Below, piece by piece: positions 10,012 to 19,511 of a stretch of DNA of 64,000 nt. Both the position numbers and the translations under genes were made by a program. The stretch is from Citrobacter amalonaticus (lineage in GTDB: Bacteria; Pseudomonadota; Gammaproteobacteria; Enterobacterales; Enterobacteriaceae). Below the pieces are notes generated by a model. The model saw only the letters and a list, made by a program, of their open reading frames with translations, was not told the DNA's origin and searched no databases. Location: assembly GCF_002918555.1 (NCBI RefSeq), contig NZ_PQMB01000002.1:263797-327796 (forward strand). Reading direction: 5' to 3'. The number at the start of each line of letters is the position of its first letter. The first letter of the stretch is position 1.

Positions 10012-10132
10012 ACCCGTCATATTTTAAGTTGCAGATGGATTGGTTTTGTCACTCCCCCCAGTCACATACTTATATACCCTCATGGGAATTTGCTCCCTTG
10101 CCGCCCTCCTGCAACCCGAATTATTTAGGGGA
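10012..10132. repeat. ERIC element (about 120 bp) between ydjI and the ydjJ stop
   Basis: An ERIC/IRU-type repeat. One end reads CCCGTCATATTTTAAGTTGC. The middle contains CCCCAGTCAC and CTTATATA. The other end reads CTTGCCGCC, then CTGCAACCCGAATTATTTAG. It ends inside the last codons of ydjJ: the CCC TAA that closes ydjJ is the terminal CCCTAA of the repeat. As transcribed RNA it would form a long hairpin inside the ydj operon. Confidence 0.88.
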
Positions 10133-11168
10133 TAATCTTAATAACACCCTTAATAATGTCGCGTTTGTTATTTACCGACTCATCAAATGCTCGTTGTACC
10201 TCTTCATAATCATAAATATGTGTCACCATCGATTTCACATCGAAACGACCTGAGGAAATGGCTTCAATAGTGACCGGATAGCGGTTGGCGTAGCGGAAAA
10301 CGGTCTGGATCGTCACTTCACGGTTAATTTTGAGAAAATTAATCGCGGAGTCCCCTGGTACAGTGCCGACAATCATGATTTTCCCACCGCGCATCACCAA
10401 CCAGGGCGTTTGCCTGACGGTGACGGCGGAACCCGCTGTTTCAAAAACAATGTCAGCCCCCATCTCCCCGGAAAATTGCTGACAACGTGCAACGGTGTCC
10501 TCTTTTGCGCCATTGATGACGATTGATGCGCCAAGCTGTTCAGCCATTGCCAGCCGTTTTTCCAGCACATCAACTACCGCAATGTCCGTCGCGCCAAGGC
10601 ATTTACAGGCCTGCAATGTCATCAAACCAATGCAACCCGCCCCGAGAATGACAATCTTCTTGCCTGGCTTAACGTCCGCCAACATTGCTGCATGCATCCC
10701 GACAGCAGCGGGTTCCACCAGCGCACCTTCCAGGGTGTCCATGTTGTCCGGAAGCTTATAAGTGAAACTCTCGGGATGGCACAGGTAGTGCGTTAAGGCG
10801 CCGCGGTAATTTGGCTGGGTCGCCATAAAATCGACATCCGGGCAGATGTTGTATTTACCTTCCCGGCAGTAACGACAGTGACCGCACGGTACGCCAGGTT
10901 CAATATTCACCCGATCGCCCGGTTTAAATTGACTTACGCGGTTACCCACAGCCACCACCGTTCCGGCGCACTCATGGCCCAGGCCAATCTCCTGATTCGG
11001 ATCTTTTGGCGGAATAAACGGCCCCGATTCAAAACCGTGCACATCAGAACCACAAATACCGACATACTCTACTTTAATCAGGACTTCATGTTCTTTCGGC
11101 ACCGGAATATCAGCGGCTATAATTTTCATCGTACCCGGTGTTTTTAATATCGCTTTTGAGTTTTGCAT
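10125..11168 (-). CDS. ydjJ: zinc-type alcohol dehydrogenase YdjJ
   Basis: A 347-residue medium-chain zinc dehydrogenase. The catalytic zinc site is in GICGSDVHGF and GLGHECAGTVV. The structural zinc cysteine cluster is CGHCRYCREGKYNIC (about residues 95-110), and the NAD-binding Rossmann motif is VILGAGCIGLMTLQA. It probably oxidises a polyol or sugar acid for the ydj pathway. The ATG at 11168 has AAAGGA six nt upstream; the alternative at 11174 abuts that site. The C-terminus reads GVIKIIP, whereas E. coli ends GVIKISD. The change coincides with the ERIC junction, which supplies the stop codon. Confidence 0.92.
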   Translation of the reverse strand: MQNSKAILKTPGTMKIIAADIPVPKEHEVLIKVEYVGICGSDVHGFESGPFIPPKDPNQEIGLGHECAGTVVAVGNRVSQFKPGDRVNIEPGVPCGHCRYCREGKYNICPDVDFMATQPNYRGALTHYLCHPESFTYKLPDNMDTLEGALVEPAAVGMHAAMLADVKPGKKIVILGAGCIGLMTLQACKCLGATDIAVVDVLEKRLAMAEQLGASIVINGAKEDTVARCQQFSGEMGADIVFETAGSAVTVRQTPWLVMRGGKIMIVGTVPGDSAINFLKINREVTIQTVFRYANRYPVTIEAISSGRFDVKSMVTHIYDYEEVQRAFDESVNNKRDIIKGVIKIIP

Positions 11169-11178
11169 ATTCATTCCT

Positions 11179-12558
11179 TTATTTACTCGTCACCGTATCA
11201 ATCCCCAGACTTTCGACCGAGACACCTTTCGTTTCTATTCCGATAGTGGCAATGGCGACGGCAACAATTATCGAGACGGCACCCAGCAGGATGAAGACAC
11301 CCGTGACGCCATATCCGTTGAGTAGCACAGCAACGGCATAGGGCGCTGCAATCCCGCTGATTCTGCCGACGGCGTTTGCCAGACCAGAGCCACGAAGCTT
11401 CGCTTCCGTAGGCCAGATTTCCGGGACATAAACCGCCGAGGCGTAGCAGACGTACATATAGACAAAGGTAATCAGGAAAAAGCCAATTAAGGTAATAAGC
11501 AGCATACTGGTTTGTAGCGAATAGATATATCCCAGCACGGCAATCAATATTAATAAACCAACGCCCATTGTTTTACGTGGAATTTTATCCATCACCAGCA
11601 TGGCGATAAAAATACCAAACGGCGCGCCGAACATACTCATCGTATTTAAAACAATAGAATCTTTCAGGTTGATTCCCTGGGTCATGAATATGGTCGGCAA
11701 CCAGTTAATTAAGGTGTATTGCACCACGTTCATGGCGATCAGTACGCAGGAACCTAAAATAACGCGCCTGAGTAATACACCGGTCAGTAATGCGGAATAC
11801 GGAACTGAACGCGGCGGTTTTCCATTGTCTTCGATAACAACCGGCGGCAATGGTTGACCCGTTTGTCGCATCACGCCCTCTTCAATTGCCTGCATCACCT
11901 TTTCGGCTTCCTGGTAGCGCCCGCGAGATTCCAGCCAACGGGGAGACTCCGGGAACCAGCGCCAGGCAAATGCGGTGGCAATGAGTGATAATACGGCCGG
12001 GATTAGCAACTGCACGCGCCAGTTCCACTCTGCGCTAATTAACGGCGTCAGCCCCATTGCAATCAGTGAACACAATGGATATGACCAGTTGCCGATAAAA
12101 GAGACCCGGCTTGACCAGGTTCCCCGATTTCTCCCTGGCATATACTCTGTAAATCCGGCAAACAGGGTGACCAGTAATGCCCCCAGCCCTGTCCCCATAA
12201 CAAAACGGCAGGCGATAAGGAAATCCATATTCGGCGAGAATGCACCAACGACCATGGCGGCAATATGAATCGCTTCATAGAGGATAAAGGCATTTCTGCG
12301 CCCGGTTTTATCACCGATAATTCCCCCGACCAGGGCACCGAGAAACATCCCCGCCGTCGTTATCGCGGAAAAGGTCGCGGTTGTGGAATTATCAGTCCAG
12401 CCTAACTCTTTGAGCTGCGCGAGGATCAATCCGCCGACGGCATTACTCCAGCAGACAAGTAACCCAAAGGCGACCATCGCAAACATTGATGCGTGCCAGC
12501 GGCAGTCCGGTAGTCGATCAAGCCGGGCGCCGCAGTGTGGTTTTGTTATCTGTTCCAT
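11179..12558 (-). CDS. ydjK: MFS transporter YdjK (sugar-porter family)
   Basis: A 459-residue, 12-helix major facilitator permease equal in length to E. coli YdjK. Motifs: GGIIGDKTGRRNAF after helix 2, WFPESPRWLESRGRY before the central cytoplasmic loop, and MDKIPRKTMG in the second half. It is paralogous to YdjE at 4745-6103, which shares the GARLDRLPDC-like N-terminus and overall layout. It lies 10 nt upstream of ydjJ and 26 nt downstream of ydjL on the same strand, so it is an internal operon gene. Substrate unknown; probably the sugar acid or polyol degraded by this cluster. Confidence 0.93.
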   Translation of the reverse strand: MEQITKPHCGARLDRLPDCRWHASMFAMVAFGLLVCWSNAVGGLILAQLKELGWTDNSTTATFSAITTAGMFLGALVGGIIGDKTGRRNAFILYEAIHIAAMVVGAFSPNMDFLIACRFVMGTGLGALLVTLFAGFTEYMPGRNRGTWSSRVSFIGNWSYPLCSLIAMGLTPLISAEWNWRVQLLIPAVLSLIATAFAWRWFPESPRWLESRGRYQEAEKVMQAIEEGVMRQTGQPLPPVVIEDNGKPPRSVPYSALLTGVLLRRVILGSCVLIAMNVVQYTLINWLPTIFMTQGINLKDSIVLNTMSMFGAPFGIFIAMLVMDKIPRKTMGVGLLILIAVLGYIYSLQTSMLLITLIGFFLITFVYMYVCYASAVYVPEIWPTEAKLRGSGLANAVGRISGIAAPYAVAVLLNGYGVTGVFILLGAVSIIVAVAIATIGIETKGVSVESLGIDTVTSK

Positions 12559-12584
12559 GCGATAACGTTCCTTTACCAGAAGGG

Positions 12585-13661
12585 TTATTCATCAAAGTCG
12601 TAGGTCATAATCACTTTGATCGCGGTTTTATCAACCATCGCATCAAAGCCTTCCCGCCACTGCGACAGGCCGATACGATGGGTAATCATCGGTTTTACTT
12701 TGATAGCGCCGCTGGCAAGCAGGCGGATTGAATTGCGCCAGGAGGTGGAGTCATAGGCCATATGTCCAATAATGCTTTTGTTCCACGCGGTGATGTCGTT
12801 AATAGAGAAATCGAGCGGCTTAAAGCCCATCCCCACGCGCACGACTTCGCCGTTAGGACGCAGCATCTCAATAGATTGCTTAAGTGCAATGTTGGCGCCG
12901 GAACATTCGATCACCAGACCAAGATTGTCCTTCCCGCAAATGGCCTGACAGCGCGCCACAACGTCTTCCGTGGAACCATTAACGACCGCCGTTGCGCCAA
13001 GTTCTTTCGCAACAGGGAAACGAACGGGAACATCCTCTTCCAGACCAACCATGACAATATTTACCGCGCCCATAATGCGGGCCATCTGCACGGAGAACAG
13101 ACCCAGCGGACCCGTTCCGATCACCACGACGTCCTGACCCGGTAAGAATCTGGATTGCTGAGCGATGGATTTGTAGGCGTTGCAGATAGGGTCTAAAACC
13201 GCAGCCTCTTCGTAATCGACGTTTTCCGGGATCTCCCAAAGCGCATGGCGATGAATTTTCAGAATTTCCCCTGGCACCAGACAGTATTTCGAAAAACCCC
13301 CTCCCCAGGTATTATTATCCAGCCCCAGATTCACTTTTTCTGTACAACACAGAAAATCACCCTGTTCACAGGCGGGACAGACACCGCAGACATGCCCGCT
13401 GTTGTCGGAAACCACGCGTTGGCCGACCTTCCAGTCTTTTACGTTCTCGCCGACCTGCGCAATGCGCCCCGCAAACTCATGGCCACGGATGGAGTTGAAC
13501 CGATCGGAACCGCTATCGACGTTGTAATGTTTCATATCGGCGCCGCAGATCGCCGCTGCCTTAATTTCAATCACCACATCATCAGGGCCGCACACGGGTT
13601 GCGGAACGTCAATCATCTTGTAGCCGCCAAAAGCCTTACCAAATCTTGCCAGTGCTTTCAT
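12585..13661 (-). CDS. ydjL: zinc-type alcohol dehydrogenase YdjL
   Basis: A 358-residue medium-chain zinc dehydrogenase, paralogous to YdjJ. It has catalytic zinc residues in AAICGADMKHY and IRGHEFAGRI. The structural-zinc cysteines are in CGVCPACEQGDFLCC (about residues 95-109), and the nucleotide-binding segment is VVIGTGPLGLFSVQMA. It is the first gene of the leftward run ydjL-K-J-I-H-G-F, so the operon promoter should lie just upstream of 13661. Substrate is not established. Confidence 0.92.
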   Translation of the reverse strand: MKALARFGKAFGGYKMIDVPQPVCGPDDVVIEIKAAAICGADMKHYNVDSGSDRFNSIRGHEFAGRIAQVGENVKDWKVGQRVVSDNSGHVCGVCPACEQGDFLCCTEKVNLGLDNNTWGGGFSKYCLVPGEILKIHRHALWEIPENVDYEEAAVLDPICNAYKSIAQQSRFLPGQDVVVIGTGPLGLFSVQMARIMGAVNIVMVGLEEDVPVRFPVAKELGATAVVNGSTEDVVARCQAICGKDNLGLVIECSGANIALKQSIEMLRPNGEVVRVGMGFKPLDFSINDITAWNKSIIGHMAYDSTSWRNSIRLLASGAIKVKPMITHRIGLSQWREGFDAMVDKTAIKVIMTYDFDE

Positions 13662-14083
13662 TGCTCTTCCTTTGTGTCTGGTTTTGCATCAATGTCCATC
13701 ATACTTACCCACAAAATCTTTGAGGTCAACATTGAATCTTTAAAACACAGATAATGATCTGCATTTCACAACTTAGATCACAAATACGAAGAAACTGCGC
13801 CAGGAAAATACAGGCACGCGAAAGCAGTTTCGCAAAAGGTGGCGTGCCCCTGCGCTGTTCTCTCTTGACGACGGTGTTCACCGGTTCAGTACAGAAATCG
13901 CAGGGAAAGTCCGAAAAGCGGGAGGGTCAGCCAGGCACAAATACCGTGGTATTAAAGCGAATAACCTCTAAAAGAGAGGGCCAGGAGGGACGGTGTTCTG
14001 GGAAATGGTGTGCGGATGATAACTACCCGCGGGCAAAACAACTAACGGATTTGCCGGGAACTAAACATTCATGCGTAAAGAGC
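13662..14083. other. long intergenic region upstream of ydjL, no gene recognised
   Basis: About 420 bp between ydjL and the yeaC side. It should hold the ydjL operon promoter. I see an AT-rich stretch just upstream of ydjL, two direct copies of GACGGTGTTC (around 13870 and 13990), and purine-rich tracts around 13900-13990. A 150-codon open frame here (13754-14206) runs antisense into yeaC and has no family resemblance, so I do not call it. Confidence 0.5.
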
Positions 14084-14111
14084 GCCGGGTGGCAGTTCCG
14101 CCCTACCCGGC
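14084..14111. repeat. REP-like palindrome downstream of yeaC
   Basis: GCCGGGT-N-ACCCGGC with internal GGC/GCC pairing: a 28-bp imperfect palindrome of REP/PU type, 10 bp from the yeaC stop. It probably protects the 3' end or terminates the msrB-yeaC transcript. Confidence 0.65.
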
Positions 14112-14121
14112 CTCTGACAGT

Positions 14122-14400
14122 TTACTGTACTTTCAGCGTCGCAATCGGCTTTGGCGTAATGCCGAAATCCTCTTTTAACTGCTGCTTGCTCTTCATTACC
14201 ATCTGACCATTGGTATCAATCGTCATATGCTGAGCGTCAGTATTGTGGCGAGCCTGCCACAGCATCACCAGCTGCAGGCTGTTCTCTTTTTGTTCCGGGG
14301 TCAGCGGCACACCATCCGGCCATTTCCCCAGTTCAACGGCGGTAGACAAACGCTGGTAAACTTCCGGCGTCATACTGTTCATCATCTCATCCAGATTCAT
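14122..14400 (-). CDS. yeaC: conserved protein YeaC (DUF1315)
   Basis: A 92-residue cytosolic protein matching E. coli YeaC, which has no established function. Sequence runs MNLDEMMNSMTPEVYQRL and ends with a short basic/hydrophobic tail. The ATG at 14400 is used because the family starts MN[IL]D; the longer frame from 14445 would overlap msrB. It lies 41 nt downstream of msrB and is probably cotranscribed with it. Confidence 0.9.
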   Translation of the reverse strand: MNLDEMMNSMTPEVYQRLSTAVELGKWPDGVPLTPEQKENSLQLVMLWQARHNTDAQHMTIDTNGQMVMKSKQQLKEDFGITPKPIATLKVQ

Positions 14401-14441
14401 GATATATCCGCTCCCGTGGAATAATTTGCTGAATCGTTTTT

Positions 14442-14855
14442 TCAACCTTTGGTTTGTTCACCGCTTTCTTCATCGGTAAAGCTTAACGATGCTGAATTGA
14501 CGCAGTAACGTTCACCTGTCGGTTGTGGACCGTCAGGAAAGACGTGCCCCAGATGGGCGTCGCAGTTGCCGCAACGGATCTCAATACGCTGCATGCCATG
14601 CGAGAAGTCTTTGATATAATGGATAGAATCCTCGCTTACAGGCTCATAAAAACTGGGCCAGCCGCAGCCGGAATCATACTTAGTTTGGGCGTTGAACAGT
14701 GGCGCATCGCAGATCAGACAGTGGTAAACTCCGTCACGTTTGTTATGTAGCAAATGTCCGGTAAATGGCGGTTCTGTACCGTGATTCTGCGTCACGTAGA
14801 ACTGCATTTCGGACAAGTTTTTTTTCAGCTCTTCTGCCGAAGGTTTGTTAGCCAT
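14442..14855 (-). CDS. msrB: peptide-methionine (R)-S-oxide reductase MsrB
   Basis: MsrB reduces methionine-R-sulfoxide in proteins using thioredoxin. The length of 137 residues equals E. coli. It shows the two zinc-binding CXXC pairs (CLIC near residue 46 and CGNC near 95) and the catalytic cysteine in [11 protein letters not shown] (about residue 118). The start [10 protein letters not shown] at 14855 matches the family; an in-frame ATG 10 codons earlier is not needed. It is divergent from gapA, so the 341-bp spacer holds both promoters. Confidence 0.95.
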   Translation of the reverse strand: MANKPSAEELKKNLSEMQFYVTQNHGTEPPFTGHLLHNKRDGVYHCLICDAPLFNAQTKYDSGCGWPSFYEPVSEDSIHYIKDFSHGMQRIEIRCGNCDAHLGHVFPDGPQPTGERYCVNSASLSFTDEESGEQTKG

Positions 14856-14973
14856 TTGCATACATCTCGCTTTAAACACACTCACATTGCGTGACTTATT
14901 CTAACAAAACATTAACAACACAGTACCAACTTTTGTTCTAAACTTGATCCTTACGAAATGGCAGCCTGCAAAT

Positions 14974-14989
14974 CGTGATGTTAATCACA
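14974..14989. promoter_or_regulatory. CRP-type site in the msrB-gapA spacer
   Basis: CGTGA-TGTTAA-TCACA matches the CRP consensus TGTGA-N6-TCACA at 9 of 10 arm positions. It lies about 220 bp upstream of the gapA start. E. coli gapA has several promoters including a CRP-dependent one, so this fits a conserved role. Confidence 0.7.
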
Positions 14990-15125
14990 ATTTTGTCGCC
15001 ATTGCCCTTTAAAATCCGGGGCGCCGCCCCCATGTGGTTTCAAGCCCAAAGGAAGAGTGAGGCGAGTCAGCCGCGCAAAGCTTGTGCAGAGGATTGATTT
15101 GTCGCAATGATTGACACGATTCCGC

Positions 15126-15153
15126 TTGACGCTGCGTAAGGTTTTTGTAATTT
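15126..15153 (+). promoter_or_regulatory. gapA proximal sigma-70 promoter
   Basis: A TTGACG -35 box and a TAATTT -10 box are separated by 16 bp, about 44 bp before the gapA ATG. This is the position and sequence expected for the strong proximal gapA promoter. The spacer to the ATG contains GGTGG as ribosome site. Confidence 0.65.
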
Positions 15154-15184
15154 TACAGGCAACCTTTTATTCACTAACAAATAG

Positions 15185-16192
<1,008 letters not shown>

Positions 16193-16215
16193 GTTGAGAT
16201 GAAACAGTAATCTGT

Positions 16216-16243
16216 AAGAGCGACTCAGGTCGCTCTTTTTTTT
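16216..16243 (+). terminator. gapA rho-independent terminator
   Basis: A perfect 9-bp stem (AAGAGCGAC / GTCGCTCTT) with a TCAG loop runs into a tract of nine T, 24 nt after the gapA stop. Confidence 0.92.
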
Positions 16244-16252
16244 GTCTGAAGA

Positions 16253-16430
16253 TATACCCGTCATACTTCAAATTGCAGGTGTGTTGGCTACGCTCTCTCA
16301 CCCGAATCACTTACTACAGTAAGCTCATCGGGATGTCCCTGAGCGAAGGCAACCTTCGGTTGTTCAAATTCGTTCCTGACGAATTTGTCGTTCACTTGCC
16401 GCCGTCCTGCAACTCGAATTATTTAGGGTA
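16253..16430. repeat. ERIC element carrying an internal insertion (about 57 bp)
   Basis: One end reads TATACCCGTCATACTTCAAA and the other CTGCAACTCGAATTATTTAG. The middle has CACTTACTACAGTAAGCTC. Relative to a standard ERIC, about 57 bp is inserted at 16335-16391 between the GGGAT and TCACTTGCCGCC segments. The insert itself contains two small hairpins: CAACC-TTC-GGTTG and CAAATTCGT-TCCTG-ACGAATTTG. The repeat ends 16 bp before the yeaD start codon. Confidence 0.85.
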
Positions 16431-16446
16431 AAAAAAGGATTGCGTA

Positions 16447-17331
16447 ATGATTAATAAAATTTTTGCACTTCCGGTCATCGAACAAATTACCCCTGTCCTC
16501 TCCCGCCGCCAGCTCGACGACCTTGACGTCATCGTCATCGATCATCCGCAGGTGAAAGCTTCCTTTGCATTACAGGGGGCGCATCTGCTTTCCTGGAAAC
16601 CGGCGGGTGCCGAAGACGTGTTGTGGTTAAGCAACAACACGCCGTTCAAAACCGGCGTTGCGATACGCGGCGGCGTACCAATCTGCTGGCCGTGGTTTGG
16701 TCCGGCGGCACAGCAAGGCCTCCCGGCCCACGGCTTTGCCCGTAATCTTCCGTGGACGCTGAAAGCGCACAACGAAGATGACAATGGTGTGGTGCTGACG
16801 TTTGAATTGCAGAGCAGCGACGCTACCCGGCGATACTGGGAACACGATTTCACCCTGCTGGCACGCTTTAAGGTGGCTCAAACCTGCGAGATCGAGCTGG
16901 AAGCGCACGGTGAATTCGCAACCACCTCTGCCCTGCATACCTACTTTAATGTTGGCGATATTGCGGCGGTCAGCGTTAGCGGACTGGGCGACCGTTATAT
17001 TGACAAGGTTAACGATGCCCAGGAAGGCGTGCTGGCTGATGGCGTACAAACGTTCCCGGATCGCACCGACCGTGTGTATGTAAACCCGGAAGCGTGCAGC
17101 GTTATCCATGATGATTCTCTGGGCCGCAACATCGACGTTGTCCATCATCACCATCTGAACGTGGTGGGCTGGAATCCTGGTCCGGCGCTGTCCATCAGCA
17201 TGGGCGACATGCCCGATGACGGCTATAAGACATTTGTGTGCGTCGAAACGGCGTACGCCACCGCGCAGCAAAAGACCACCGAAGAGAAACCTTCCCGTCT
17301 GGCGCAAACTATTCGCGTTGCAAAACGTTAA
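16447..17331 (+). CDS. yeaD: D-hexose-6-phosphate mutarotase YeaD
   Basis: A 294-residue aldose-1-epimerase-like (galactose mutarotase fold) protein equal in length to E. coli YeaD, reported as a hexose-6-phosphate mutarotase. Signatures: QGAHLLSWKP, IRGGVPICWPWFGP, HGFARNLPW (catalytic His region about residue 98), ALHTYFNVGDI and VVGWNPGP. The catalytic Glu lies in FVCVETAYA near residue 265. It follows gapA as in E. coli but is now separated by a terminator and an ERIC element, so its expression may depend on a promoter inside or near the repeat. Confidence 0.94.
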   Translation: MINKIFALPVIEQITPVLSRRQLDDLDVIVIDHPQVKASFALQGAHLLSWKPAGAEDVLWLSNNTPFKTGVAIRGGVPICWPWFGPAAQQGLPAHGFARNLPWTLKAHNEDDNGVVLTFELQSSDATRRYWEHDFTLLARFKVAQTCEIELEAHGEFATTSALHTYFNVGDIAAVSVSGLGDRYIDKVNDAQEGVLADGVQTFPDRTDRVYVNPEACSVIHDDSLGRNIDVVHHHHLNVVGWNPGPALSISMGDMPDDGYKTFVCVETAYATAQQKTTEEKPSRLAQTIRVAKR

Positions 17332-17340
17332 TCGTCAGAA

Positions 17341-17367
17341 ATCACTCTCCCCCTACGGGAGAGTGAT
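17341..17367. terminator. bidirectional terminator between yeaD and yeaE
   Basis: A perfect 11-bp stem (ATCACTCTCCC / GGGAGAGTGAT) with a 5-nt loop lies between the two convergent genes, 9 nt after the yeaD stop and 6 nt before the yeaE stop. Confidence 0.8.
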
Positions 17368-17373
17368 GTTGTA

Positions 17374-18228
17374 TCACACCATATCCAGCGACGTTTTGCC
17401 CTTCGGCGCCGGATAAGCTGCATCCAGCCGTTTTAAATCCTCTGCGGTCAGAGTCAACGCCATCGCCGCCGCGTTCTGTTTTACATGTTCAACGCTCGCC
17501 GCTTTCGGAATCGCCATCACCCCCTGATGACTAATCACCCATGCCAGCAGAATCTGTGCCGTACTGGCATTGTGCGTACGGGCGATGTCATTCACCACAG
17601 GATGCGTCAGCAGACCATTACGTAGCCGTCCGGCCTGTGCCAGCGGGCTGTAAGCCATCACCGGAAGCTTATGCTGCTGACACCAGGGGAGCAGATCGTA
17701 TTCAATACCACGGGATGCCAGATGGTAAAGCACCTGGTTAGCGGCGCACTGCTCGCCGCCAGCAACCCGCCACAAATCCTGCATATCGTCGTAATCAAGA
17801 TTAGAAACGCCCCAGCGGCGGATTTTCCCCTGCGCGATAAGCGTTTCCATTGCCTCAACGGTTTCTTCAAAGGAATAACTGCCCGACCAGTGCAACAAAT
17901 AGAGATCCAGATAATCGGTGTTCAGACGGCGCAGACTCCCCTCGCAGGCAGCGATGGCCTTTTGCCCGCCCGCATTCCACGGATAGACTTTGGACACCAG
18001 AAAGACGTTATCACGTAACCCCGACAATGCTTCCCCCACCACCTCTTCAGCCCCGCCGTCTGCATACATTTCGGCGGTATCAATAAGCGTTAACCCCAGC
18101 TCAATGCCCGCGCGCAGTGCAGCAACTTCCGTCCGACGATGAGAGGCATTCTCGCCCATATACCACGTTCCCTGCCCGATAGCAGGGAGGGTAATATCTC
18201 TGGCAAATACAATCTGTTTATCTGTCAT
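17374..18228 (-). CDS. yeaE: aldo/keto reductase YeaE
   Basis: A 284-residue aldo/keto reductase; E. coli YeaE reduces methylglyoxal with NADPH. Catalytic residues are seen as Asp/Tyr in LIDTAEMYADGGAE (about residues 48-55), Lys in FLVSKVYPWN and His in LYLLHWSGS. The C-terminal cofactor segment is AIPKAASVEHVKQN. The ATG at 18228 gives the E. coli length and has GGAGGGTG upstream (in CTGGAGGGTGTG). A longer frame from 18318 would read through the mipA terminator hairpin and is rejected. Confidence 0.94.
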   Translation of the reverse strand: MTDKQIVFARDITLPAIGQGTWYMGENASHRRTEVAALRAGIELGLTLIDTAEMYADGGAEEVVGEALSGLRDNVFLVSKVYPWNAGGQKAIAACEGSLRRLNTDYLDLYLLHWSGSYSFEETVEAMETLIAQGKIRRWGVSNLDYDDMQDLWRVAGGEQCAANQVLYHLASRGIEYDLLPWCQQHKLPVMAYSPLAQAGRLRNGLLTHPVVNDIARTHNASTAQILLAWVISHQGVMAIPKAASVEHVKQNAAAMALTLTAEDLKRLDAAYPAPKGKTSLDMV

Positions 18229-18260
18229 CACACCCTCCAGGTTTATGCACCACCGTAAAG

Positions 18261-18288
18261 CAAAACAGGGCGTAAACGCCCTGTTTTG
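18261..18288 (-). terminator. mipA terminator hairpin
   Basis: A perfect 12-bp inverted repeat (CAAAACAGGGCG / CGCCCTGTTTTG) with a 4-nt loop, 31 bp beyond the mipA stop and before yeaE. On the minus strand the descending arm ends TTTTGCTTT. Confidence 0.85.
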
Positions 18289-18318
18289 ATGCACAAATTG
18301 CACTGTGATAATGCACAA

Positions 18319-19065
18319 TCAGAATTTGTAGGTAATCCCGGTAGAAATCAGCCCAGTCCAGGATTTATCCACCATTGGGCTGTCGGTAATTTCGTCAGAC
18401 AGGCGGGTATAACGCGCCGTACCGTAAACACTCCAGTCCCCGAGGAAGTTATAGTTGGCGCTAAGCTCAAGATACGGGTTCCAGCTGTCGTTCGGATTGT
18501 AACCGCGCAGACCACTGCGGGAAGACTCTTTACGCGAAACACCGTAGTAGTATTCGTTCTGGTTTTCGCTGTTCCACTCAACACCAATACCCGGCGTGAC
18601 GGTCAGAGCACCCTGAGTGTAACGGTACAACCAGGCCAGATCCCAGACGAAACCGTTGCTGTTATCCAGCGTGTCGCCCGCCAGCGTCGTCCTCAGGAAA
18701 CCATACTGGGTATGATGAACGTAAGACAAACCGGCCATCATGGTGCTCTTACGCCTGTCGAGTCGGCGCAGCTGGCGATCGTCGCTGTCACCCGGTTTGA
18801 AGTACATTGGTGACCAGTACGCGGTAATCGACAGCTTATCCGCCGTGTCATTCCACAGGTAATAACCGCCACCTAAACCACGGAACCAGAAGTTATCTCC
18901 TTCATAGTTGATAACCGGAACCGGATAAACATCGGTATCATAATTTTTATAAGGGTGTTCAACCACACCAACGCCTGCGCCCAGCGTCAGATTGCTTTCG
19001 GCTTGCGCGACGGTAGCAGACGTTGCGATAAGCACGCCAAGAGTCAGAAGTTTGAGTTTGGTCAC
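18319..19065 (-). CDS. mipA: MltA-interacting protein MipA
   Basis: An outer-membrane beta-barrel protein that in E. coli scaffolds MltA and PBP1B in murein synthesis. It is 248 residues, identical in length to E. coli MipA. It has a signal peptide MTKLKLLTLGVLIATSATVAQA (cleavage after residue 22). Repeated amphipathic beta-strands follow, for example NFWFRGLGGGYYLWN, and the protein ends SWTGLISTGITYKF, with the C-terminal Phe typical of barrels recognised by BamA. Monocistronic, with its own terminator. Confidence 0.95.
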   Translation of the reverse strand: MTKLKLLTLGVLIATSATVAQAESNLTLGAGVGVVEHPYKNYDTDVYPVPVINYEGDNFWFRGLGGGYYLWNDTADKLSITAYWSPMYFKPGDSDDRQLRRLDRRKSTMMAGLSYVHHTQYGFLRTTLAGDTLDNSNGFVWDLAWLYRYTQGALTVTPGIGVEWNSENQNEYYYGVSRKESSRSGLRGYNPNDSWNPYLELSANYNFLGDWSVYGTARYTRLSDEITDSPMVDKSWTGLISTGITYKF

Positions 19066-19379
19066 AATCTATCATTCCTTAATCAAATGTTTAGCGGATA
19101 AAGTGTAACTGCCAATACGTTTCAACCCAACTATTTTACTAACTCCTTACAGAATGTAACCGTCTAATTTCACTACCAGAGATGACATCCAGACCGCAGT
19201 CAAATGAAATTTGCGTGAACGGCAGGCATTTTCTTTACATTAACCAGGCATTTTTCGCGGATGAGTTATTGATATGCCATTGAAATTCATTTGTGAGCAT
19301 AGGCAAGTTTTGCAAATGCCATCTACGCTTAAATTTAGAAGGTGTATCACCGGGCACGTTGATCTCACGCTTTGCAAAA
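19066..19379. other. spacer upstream of yeaG; mipA promoter side, no gene
   Basis: AT-rich divergent spacer of 446 bp in total up to yeaG. No open frame worth calling. It should contain the mipA promoter on the minus strand and enhancer sites for the sigma-54 promoter at 19380. A repeated TTTGCAAA-like motif occurs (TTTTGCAAATG near 19307 and CTTTGCAAAAT near 19370), but I cannot identify a clean NtrC site. Confidence 0.4.
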
Positions 19380-19396
19380 TGGCACGAGAGTTGCTG
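19380..19396 (+). promoter_or_regulatory. sigma-54 promoter of yeaGH
   Basis: TGGCACGAGAGTTGCTG matches the -24/-12 consensus TGGCAC-N5-TTGCW perfectly. GG and GC are spaced by 10 bp. Transcription would start near 19408, about 100 nt before yeaG. E. coli yeaGH is known to be induced under nitrogen limitation through NtrC and sigma-54. Confidence 0.88.
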
Positions 19397-19511
19397 TTTT
19401 TTTAACACACGAGACAGCTGGAGACGTCGTTCAGTTTACCTCTTCCGGGAGCCTCTACTATTCATATGAACGGCTCTTAACATGTGCTAAAAAACGAAAG
19501 GACGGCATACC

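Noticed and set aside
13754..14206. 150-codon frame in the ydjL-yeaC spacer
   Set aside because: Composition and translation look random, and it runs antisense into yeaC.
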